From Helianthus annuus (lineage: Eukaryota; Streptophyta; Magnoliopsida; Asterales; Asteraceae), in the NCBI RefSeq assembly GCF_002127325.2, contig NC_035435.2:115238671-115302670 (forward strand): a DNA stretch of 64,000 bases. The letters are read 5' to 3'. Shown piece by piece: positions 56,826 to 64,000 of this stretch (position 1 is the first letter of the stretch; the number at the start of each line of letters is the position of its first letter). A model generated the notes under the pieces. It saw nothing but the letters and a program-made list of their open reading frames with translations. It was not told the origin of the DNA and searched no databases. The position numbers and the translations under genes are program-made.

Positions 56826-59800
56826 TGTAACAATTGTGCTTGTAATCATTGTAAACAGTTCAATTATCAATAAAATAATGTAATTTGATCCCAATGTTTG
56901 TTTCATTGTGTTTCACAATTTTCATGTTTTGACTCTTATTCAATTCCAAACTCTACATCGCTTTCTGGAGAGTTATACGCTAACTAGTGCGTAAACGTAC
57001 TCAGTTTAATGCGACAAATACTCCGGAACATCAACATATACTCAACGTACCTTAAATAACCTTTACATAACTTAGAAATAAGTTTTGAAGGCTTTGGTAT
57101 AGCAAAAACAAGTTAATTCGCTTACAGGGACTAAACTTGACAAACTGCGAAAGTATGCCAATTTGAACTGTAACGAACATTCCGGGACATGTCCATAAGT
57201 TAAACATACCATAAATATCCTTTACATAGCTTAGAAATAGGCTTTGAGAGGTTTGGTGTGCTAAAACAAACTTTTGGATCATTCAGGGACTAAAAGTGTC
57301 AAAAAGTGCCTAAGTTTGCACTTTCGCGCATAACTTACGTTCTGAATACATCCGGACATCCAAAAATTTATGTAAGCATCCTTATATTATGCCTTAGTGT
57401 TTGGCATGAGAAAAATCCATTCGTCGCGTCATTTGGATCGTCTTTCACGCTTATGCGCATTCCGTCGTAATTAAGCGAACATCGCGATCGTACGGCCAAA
57501 CGAACCGACATCCGACATATTTTTGGGCATGTTTCATGTCCACAATGTTTAGGCATCATTTTAGGGCCTTAAAGATGGCTTTACAGGTCTTAGAAGGGCT
57601 GGAAATAGCTTAAACACGCAACAGGGACCAAAAGTGTAAATTCTGCAAGTGGTGCAGATCAGAGGGGCCAGGCGGCCCGCGTAAGGATTGCCCAAAACAT
57701 GAGGCGGGCCGCGTGAACATGTCTGACAGAAGATTTTGCATTTAATGCAGAATCTGGCCTTTCGTTCGATCAAAGGGCGATGCCTTTTCACCCAAATGAA
57801 GGGCCAAGGGTCAAGTTCACTGAATCTAACCCCTGGACTCATGTACGCATGAGATCAAGGCACGATATTCGATAAAACGATCCTAACGGTTCCACCTTTC
57901 CTATAAATACCCCCCCCCCCCTATTTGAGTAAAAACCCACAAAATCAGATCTAAAGCTCTAAGTTGAAACCATTGTTTCATACCTGAGCTATTTGGTCTT
58001 GATTAGCACTCGGGGACCCTCCGTAAGTCTTCTTTCGCTCTTTTATTCGCTTTTCGAGTCCGAAAGTCAACGTTTTGTTGACTTTCTGCATTGACCAGCT
58101 TATGGTCGATGCGAAGTTCATGGAACTTCATAACGTGAGCGTGATCACGATGGTCATGGTCCGTAGTGACCATACCTACTGATCACCACGTTATCTAGGC
58201 TCGGTGACGAGTCGTAGTTTCGGCCAAAATGTGCATTCTTGCATATTTTGTAACCAAACTACTCGTGGGCATCAAAGCCGTTTGTTTTGATGTCAAACCT
58301 GTTTCTAAACTTAGTTAAGCATGTTCTAACATGCTTAGCTCGTCACTTTTAGTTTAGTGCTTATATAGGGTCGTAAGGTAAGCGATCTAAACCATCGCTT
58401 ATGCTTTCGAACCCGACCCATTTGGTCGGTCATTAGGACCTGACCAAACACATTAGGTGACCATAGCTATAACCTTCCGAGGTTATACCTTGTGGTCACG
58501 ATGTTAGGCGTTCCAGACGCGTTCTACGCGAACGACGCGTAAGGTAGCATAAGCTACCTCAACGGGTCGTGATGGACCGTAAGCACATAGGTTAAGTTTC
58601 ATTTTAGTATGTAGGCTTTGTTGAACCATATTACACGAGTCTCCATACTCGTTTGGTTTACGAACCCGCGTACTATCCGATCTTCCGATTTGGTCCGGTA
58701 TATTAACATAGCTACCTATTAGGTGCCGTTGATATTCCGTGACCTCTCGCATTTACCTGGTTATTATACAAGGAACTCAAAGCAATCTCAGGTGAGTACA
58801 TAGAACCCCATCTTTTACTGTTTTCCAAACTGTTTTGGGGTGAAACACATGTGCCTATCTGTTACTTTCATGCTTTCCATGTTTTCACATCATATGCCTG
58901 CTATGTTGTTAGTACATTATAGTACACGATTTCATTACATTTCATGCTATGTATGCCCATTGTGTGCGTACTTAGTACATTTGATTTACATTACATTTCT
59001 GTTGCATATGTTTACTCAGCATATGGACACATTGATTTACATGAACATTTCTGCTTCGTATGTTTACTTAGCATACTTAGTACAATTGTTTACATCACAT
59101 GCCTTCATTTTGTTATGACATTTGGTTTGTTTAACATAGGACAATACATTCATTAACATTAGCTACGCCGTTCGTTAGTAGGTAGTGGTACCATAGGAAT
59201 TGACAACTCCCATTCCTGAAGTCCTGGGTTTGATAGGACTGGAAGGAATGACCGAATTCGATATACATAACTTAGATAAACCTTTAATTTGTTTAAGGGT
59301 TTATCGCCGCAGTCTCAAGGCTTGGATGTATGCATAGTTTACAATACCACATAAATGTTAATATCAATAGAGCATGCATTTCCCGCAGAACATAACGCTG
59401 ATTTAAACCACGTTTTACTTCAACGACTTGTTTTGTGCATATGGTTTAAGTCGATACATTTCGCTTACCATACATAATACATTTTGGGATTTCACATTAC
59501 ATGATTTACATTGAACATAAACACGTCGACATTGACATATACGTTTGGTCGTTTACATTTGAACATAAACATTTGACATGGTTTACAATAACACTTGACA
59601 TTTGGTTTACACATGAACAATTTACATGGTGGATTGGTTTGGGTAAATGATTTAAGTAACGTGGCGTATGTAATATGATACAAACATGGTGGATACGCCA
59701 CTGGTACTTCCTATATATAAATGTTTGTATAATATTACACATCGTGGCGTTATCTAAGTCATTTCAGTTTAGACACATTACATTTTACATAAATAACATA

Positions 59801-60311
59801 TTCTTCACAAGACATTATTTTCACAAACAACTTATCTTATTCAACTCATTTTACTTGGTTATTTGTTTAACCTTGCACTTATCTATACATATCGTTTGAT
59901 GTTATCGTTTTTCAAATGGTTTACAAAGCAAAACAAATTACAAGGTTCATGACTGACTGTTATTAAACATTTCTTTAAACACGAGTCATGAATCCCATTT
60001 TCACAAAACCTATGTATCTCACAGGCATTTTTATGCTGACGTACCTACTTTCACATGTGTTTTCAGGAGCTGATCCATAGGACGATGAACACGACACTAG
60101 GGCGGACCTGTGCCTTAGAGCCTAAAAATGATGTTTGAACTAGCTTAATTATGTTTTGATTTCCGTACTCTCTTTCCAAGACAATGTAACACCTTTGTTT
60201 ATAAATAAAATACAACTTGTATGCCATGGTCATGAAACAATTTAATTCTGTCCACGACACTCCCCGGCGTTTCCGCCGCGGTTGCATGTTACACGCGGCC
60301 GGGGTGTGACA
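56826..60311 (+). repeat. 3' LTR of element J (3486 bp)
   Basis: Same ends as the 5' LTR and almost identical. TATAAATA lies at 57902. Confidence 0.92.
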
Positions 60312-60953
60312 ATATTGAGGATCACTCAGAAATGTAATGAATAGGTGACACAATGATTTATACGAGGAAAAAGCCCTTGATCAAGAGTTGATCTCCAGCA
60401 TAAAAAACCTCAGGTGATGGAAACTACCGATCACCAACTTAGATTAAACAAAATGTGTGTTGCAACTTCGGATGATAGCGAGCTAGTTACAAGGATCACT
60501 AGAGTGAAGTGTGTAACAATGATGTGTAATCGCCGAGTAGAGTGTTGTAAACTGATGAGAGCAGTATGAGTGTGTGTGTTTAGCCAAAAATAGCCAAGTG
60601 TTCTAATCTAGCTCACTATCCCCTTTTAAATTTAGTAAATATCTAAAATAACTAACTATCCGCAATTCATGCCCTCTCCCCACGATCTCCATAACGTTCA
60701 CCATGGCCAAGCACGTGCGGAATAAAAGAGAATATGCTCCAGGAATATCGCCATAACCAAGTCCAAGCACGTACTCCTGCAAAACAATTCCATATTCAAA
60801 GTAGACAATTGTTAGTGTAAGGATCACTATGATGATCCTGGATCCTTATCCTACAATACTCTCTGAGGATCACCAATTCTGACAGAATCAAGGATCCTTA
60901 AACCCGACAGCAATTGAGGATCACTGATCACAGGAAAATCTTCCCCTAACACT

Positions 60954-61930
60954 ACTGACTGACTATGAGAAAGGATGATGCAGAATATGCTCGAAAATGT
61001 GATGCATGTCAAAAGCACAACAATATACTACATCAGCCTGCTGAGCCATTATATCTTATCGTATCCCCTGAGCCATTAAAGAAATGGGGTATGGATATAG
61101 TGGGCAAACTCCTAAAAGCTCCAGGAGGAAAAGTTTTTATGCTGGTAATGACAGATTATTTCTCCATGTGGGTTGAAGCAGAAGCCTTCGTACAGGTTAG
61201 GGATCACGAAGTGGTATCCTTCATAATAAGGAATATCCTGACAAGATTTGGGGTACCGGCTGAAATAATCTGTGATAATGGCTCCCAATTAATCATCAAA
61301 AGAACTACTGATTTTTGCAAAAGTTGGGAAATCAAAATGATCACGTCAACACCAATGCATCCTCAAGCAAATGGACAGGCAGAATCCTCGAACAAGATAA
61401 TTGTCAATAACTTAAAGAAGAGGTTAGGTGCCAGATAAGGAAAATGGGCAGAGGAACTACCATTTGTCCTATGGGCTGATAGAACAACTGTGAAGAATGC
61501 TACTGGGCAAACCCCATTTTCTTTGGTGTTTGGGGCAGAAGCGATGATCCCGACAAAGATGGTGATACCTACAGCTAGATCAAGCCTACGGGATCCTGAT
61601 TCAAATCCTGAAGTCTTATGTCAAGAGCTGGATACTGTTGATGAAACAAGAGATGCAGCAAAACTGAGGATGGCAGCATATCAGCAGAGGATATCCAAGT
61701 CGTACAACACAAATTTAAGGACGAGAAGATTCCGAGTTGGAGATTGGGTGTTGAGAAAAGCGTTTCAGAATACAACCAACCCTGCTGATGGGAAGTTAGC
61801 CCCGAAATGGAAAGGACCTTATGAGATTGAATCAGAACACGGAAAGGGAGCATACCGACTCAAGAATATGGAAGGGGATATGTTGCCAAAATCCTGGAAT
61901 GCTATACACCTTAAAGCCTATTTCAAGTGA
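60954..61930 (+). pseudogene. Element H integrase, second part
   Basis: Resumes after element G: a TGA (where related copies have W) followed by LTMRKDDAEYARKCDACQ, which completes the zinc finger. Then come MDIVGK, CDNGSQ and AESSNK (D, D, E). An in-frame TAA follows at 61436 (GAR*GKWAEELP), and the frame then stays open to YFK at 61930, including RTRRFRVGDWVLRKAFQ. This region is whole where element E is deleted. At least two stops make it non-functional. Confidence 0.85.
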
Positions 61931-63282
61931 GTTTAGAATTTAATTTCTAACTCAGGATGGTATGGACTATATTTCCTTTTAATATGATTATTTAATTTAT
62001 TATTCTTTGAAACCCAATACTGACTTAAGAATCGGAGGGGTGTTAGCCAAGCTAACACCTACCTTAGTTTAATGGTGTTTTACAGAATACGCTTCGGGAT
62101 GTTACTCCAGGATATATACTCAAGATAAATCGAAAGATTAGAGGATTGGCCCCCTCTCTCACGTTTAAGGGATCCTTATCCCTTCAAGGTTTAAAGGTAT
62201 TCACCTTTCTCCCGAATTGGGTTTAAACACCCCGCCTAGAGCGCAAGTTATCCAGGAATAGTTCAAGATAGCGGGACTAGTTCATGTAACAATGGCTGAC
62301 AATTTCGTTATTGTTGGCTATATCCTCGATCCTTAAAGTATATGAGGATTGATCACCCTCTCTCACGAAAGGGTATTTTCATACTCTCTAAGGTTTAAAG
62401 GTATTCACCTTTCTAAGTCTTGGAGTTTATACACTCCCGCCTGTAGCGCATGAAAACAAGGGTTTATCCCCAGGATATTAAGGATCTATCTCCAGGATAC
62501 TTAGGGTTTATCCCTAGTAAAGCTAAAGTTATTGACAATTTCCAAAGAAATGACAAACTATGATTGTGTTTACACACATTCCTTTGTGGATAAAAAAGTT
62601 ACTAAGTGAATAAATACTATGCTATGCACTGATGCAATATCCTACACAGACAGGGGACATCCATGCTGGGGACATTGCAAAGAGTTCAAAGGTTGAAAGT
62701 GGAGATTATTGCCTAAGTGTTTCTGGTATGATTTTATTTTTTCTCCGAGTCTTGAAAATCTTATCTAAATGACCTAATTTTTAAAGCCATGATTAATAAA
62801 GTTTTAATGGAACGTTTTTAGCAGAGGTACTGAGCATAATATCAGTATCCTGACCATGATATTTGGTTAGAATATTCAGAGTATGGTTTTCAAAATGAAA
62901 AGAGAACAATCTATGAAAGTTTAGAAGTAAACACACCAAGTATAACTTTCAAAAAAAAAAAAATATGACAACAGTGGATAAGGCTCGAAAGTTAGTTTAT
63001 TATTAACATACCAAAAAATTGCATTACTGGCTTCATCTCAAAACGAGACCCATCCACCAAGAATGCAATTGAGTTTCAAAAACATATTAACAGTGATGAC
63101 CAAGGGCTTCGTCCTGAAACTCAGGATCCCTCCACCTTTGGCCATCATATTGTCTTAAGTGCAGGAAATTAAAATTGTTCAACGCAGAAAAGTAAATTGT
63201 TCAAAAGATATTTAACCAACAGACTTAAAAAAGTGGGCTTCAGCCTAGGCACGAATATCCATCATCGCCCACTTCGCTGCTC
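61931..63282 (+). repeat. Post-integrase spacer of element H with tandem units
   Basis: No coding sequence seen. From about 62130 to 62520 the complement of the E repeat block appears: 'ctctctcacg', 'ggtttaaaggtattcacctttct', 'cactcccgcctgtagcgca'. An (A)n run lies at 62950. The stretch leads to the stop of the antisense ORF at 63283. Confidence 0.7.
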
Positions 63283-64000
63283 TCAAGCAGTAGCACCTTC
63301 AACCGCAGCTTCACCGTCTCCACCAGCACCTGCATTAGCTTTAACCATAGGATCCTTGCCTGCTTCGCCACCTGCCTCTGCCACCACCTCAGCTGCCTTG
63401 GATGAAGCTCCAGTCTCATGGTTGGCAGGATACTCCACAGGATTGCCGTCAAGATCCTTCAACTTCGCTTCCCAAGCATCAATGTTCCAAGAGGGGCATT
63501 CAAAGCCCGTAGCCTTGGCTTTGTAAGCCATCTTTAGCCTAGATTGGAGAAGGGAAATCACAACAGAACCTTTGAGACCTTCCCGATAAGAGTTCATGTC
63601 CTGCTCATGTTGAAGTTGGGCCGCATCCAACTTGGCCTGGGCATCCTGGTTGGCCTTCTTGATAGAAATATGGGCTTCTAGAGTCACTTCTTTGAATTTG
63701 TCCTCGTAGTTTTGTGACTTGATAGTAACAATCATCCCCTGGTCTGCAATGGTGGTTTCAGCGTTCTTCAACTTGGCTTCCAGCATCTTATTGACCCCGC
63801 AAGCTTCCTCATAGAGTTTCGTCAGGCGCTCAAGACCCTACAATCCAAGAATGCAGGTATCAGCATGTATTATCTAATTAGCATATATAATCAGCATATA
63901 TGTGCAGGATACAACATAAGGATACTTACCTGGTTAAGGAAGGAAGTCATGAATCCACTGGATTCGAGGAATCTGTGGTTCTCATAGGGGAAAGCCTTGG
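63283..64000 (-). CDS. Antisense additional ORF of element H, exons 3 (partial) and 4
   Basis: Exon 4 runs from 63837 to the stop at 63283 (184 codons): GLERLTKLYEEACGVNKMLE, a coiled coil, FECPSWNIDAWEAKLKDLDG, and an Ala/Gly-rich tail ending EGATA. It is open throughout. Exon 3 is cut by the window edge (64000-63930), encodes FPYENHRFLESSGFMTSFLN, and ends with donor CAG|gtaagtatcc in phase 0, exactly as in B. The acceptor of exon 4 is gtAG at 63840-63838. Exons 1-2 must lie beyond the window. It is on the strand opposite to gag-pol of H. Confidence 0.75.

Larger units (their letters stand above)
48153..60311 (+). mobile_element. Element J: young Tekay/Del chromovirus (Ty3/Gypsy), nearly intact
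   Basis: 12.16 kb with LTRs of 3488 and 3486 bp, target duplication atatt, initiator-Met primer site, one gag-pol frame broken by a single TGA, and a polypurine tract. By comparing the two LTRs I saw two substitutions (near 50468/59138 and 51029/59700) and a C-run of 14 versus 12. That makes it the youngest insertion in the window. The integrase ends in a chromodomain-like segment. Confidence 0.92.
37962..60953 (-). mobile_element. Element G: Tat-lineage Gypsy (second subfamily), split by element J
   Basis: Minus order: 5' LTR (60953-48071, split by J), primer site, gag-protease, leaky stop, RT-RNase H-integrase, tandem repeats, four-exon antisense ORF on plus, polypurine tract, 3' LTR (38677-37962). 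The target duplication is ctact. Net length is about 10.8 kb. LTRs start TGTTAGGGGAAGATT, unlike E/H/B, and the dispersed word is GGATCC/GGATCA rather than TATCCTG. Confidence 0.9.
48071..60953 (-). repeat. 5' LTR of element G (about 719 bp net), split by element J
   Basis: The pieces 48071-48152 and 60317-60953 join across J; atatt is duplicated around J (48148-48152 and 60312-60316). Ends match the left LTR. The sequence from 'caatattgaggatcactcagaaatg' onwards is continuous in the left copy, which confirms the split. Confidence 0.88.
32527..64000 (+). mobile_element. Element H: Tat-lineage Gypsy, split by element G, 3' end off window
   Basis: Plus order: 5' LTR, primer site, gag-protease, RT, RNase H and the integrase start up to 37961. 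After element G it resumes with the integrase at 60954, a tandem-repeat spacer and the antisense ORF, which runs off the window. The sequence ctact is duplicated around G (37957-37961 and 60954-60958), which proves the two halves are one element. H belongs to the same family as E. Confidence 0.88.

Overview
This window is plant nuclear DNA made almost entirely of nested transposable elements. I found no convincing host gene, tRNA, rRNA or CRISPR array. The Gypsy, Copia, Harbinger and SINE sequences resemble families I know from the sunflower/lettuce/daisy family (Asteraceae). That attribution is from memory of families, not from a search.

Layout, left to right. (A) 1-4565, minus: the 5' end of a Copia-type element (LTR, primer-binding site, 2-kb leader, 595-codon partial ORF), inserted into (B). 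(B) 4566-7340, plus: the 3' end of a Tat-lineage Gypsy element with its 3' LTR and a spliced ORF on the antisense strand. 7341-8034 is decayed repeat. 8035-12589 is a three-layer nest: a Mutator-like element (9-bp target duplication) holds a small MITE, which holds a rearranged Copia element with inverted LTRs. 12590-12936 is a SINE. 12937-26496 is a second three-layer nest: an Athila-like LTR with the start of gag contains a Tekay-like solo LTR, which contains a complete but coding-dead Tat element (E, 16078-24928). 26497-26910 holds two more SINE pieces. 28313-31420 is a broken PIF/Harbinger element with an ORF1 pseudogene. 31434-32526 is a chimeric stretch (LTR fragment, RNase H fragment, unknown). 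From 32527 to the window end is a third nest: Tat element H (plus) is split in its integrase by Tat element G (37962-60953, minus). G is in turn split in its 5' LTR by a very young Tekay/Del chromovirus, J (48153-60311, plus).

How the parts work together. The Tat elements (B, E, G, H) share one plan: LTR, primer site, gag-protease, an in-frame UAG followed by CAAUUA, RT-RNase H-integrase, a tandem-repeat block, a spliced antisense ORF, polypurine tract and LTR. The UAG context matches the tobamovirus-type leaky stop and suggests read-through control of pol output. The antisense gene keeps the same exons and splice phases in several copies, so it is probably functional. J is the only element with an almost intact polyprotein; one TGA codon interrupts it.

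Insertion order follows from the nesting and from target-site duplications: gtttt, tatttatta, atccaccgcc, aatga, gtatg, ctact, atatt and tcacaattt. LTR pairs compared by eye give about 2 substitutions in 3.5 kb for J, 6 in 909 bp for E and about 18 in 716 bp for G.
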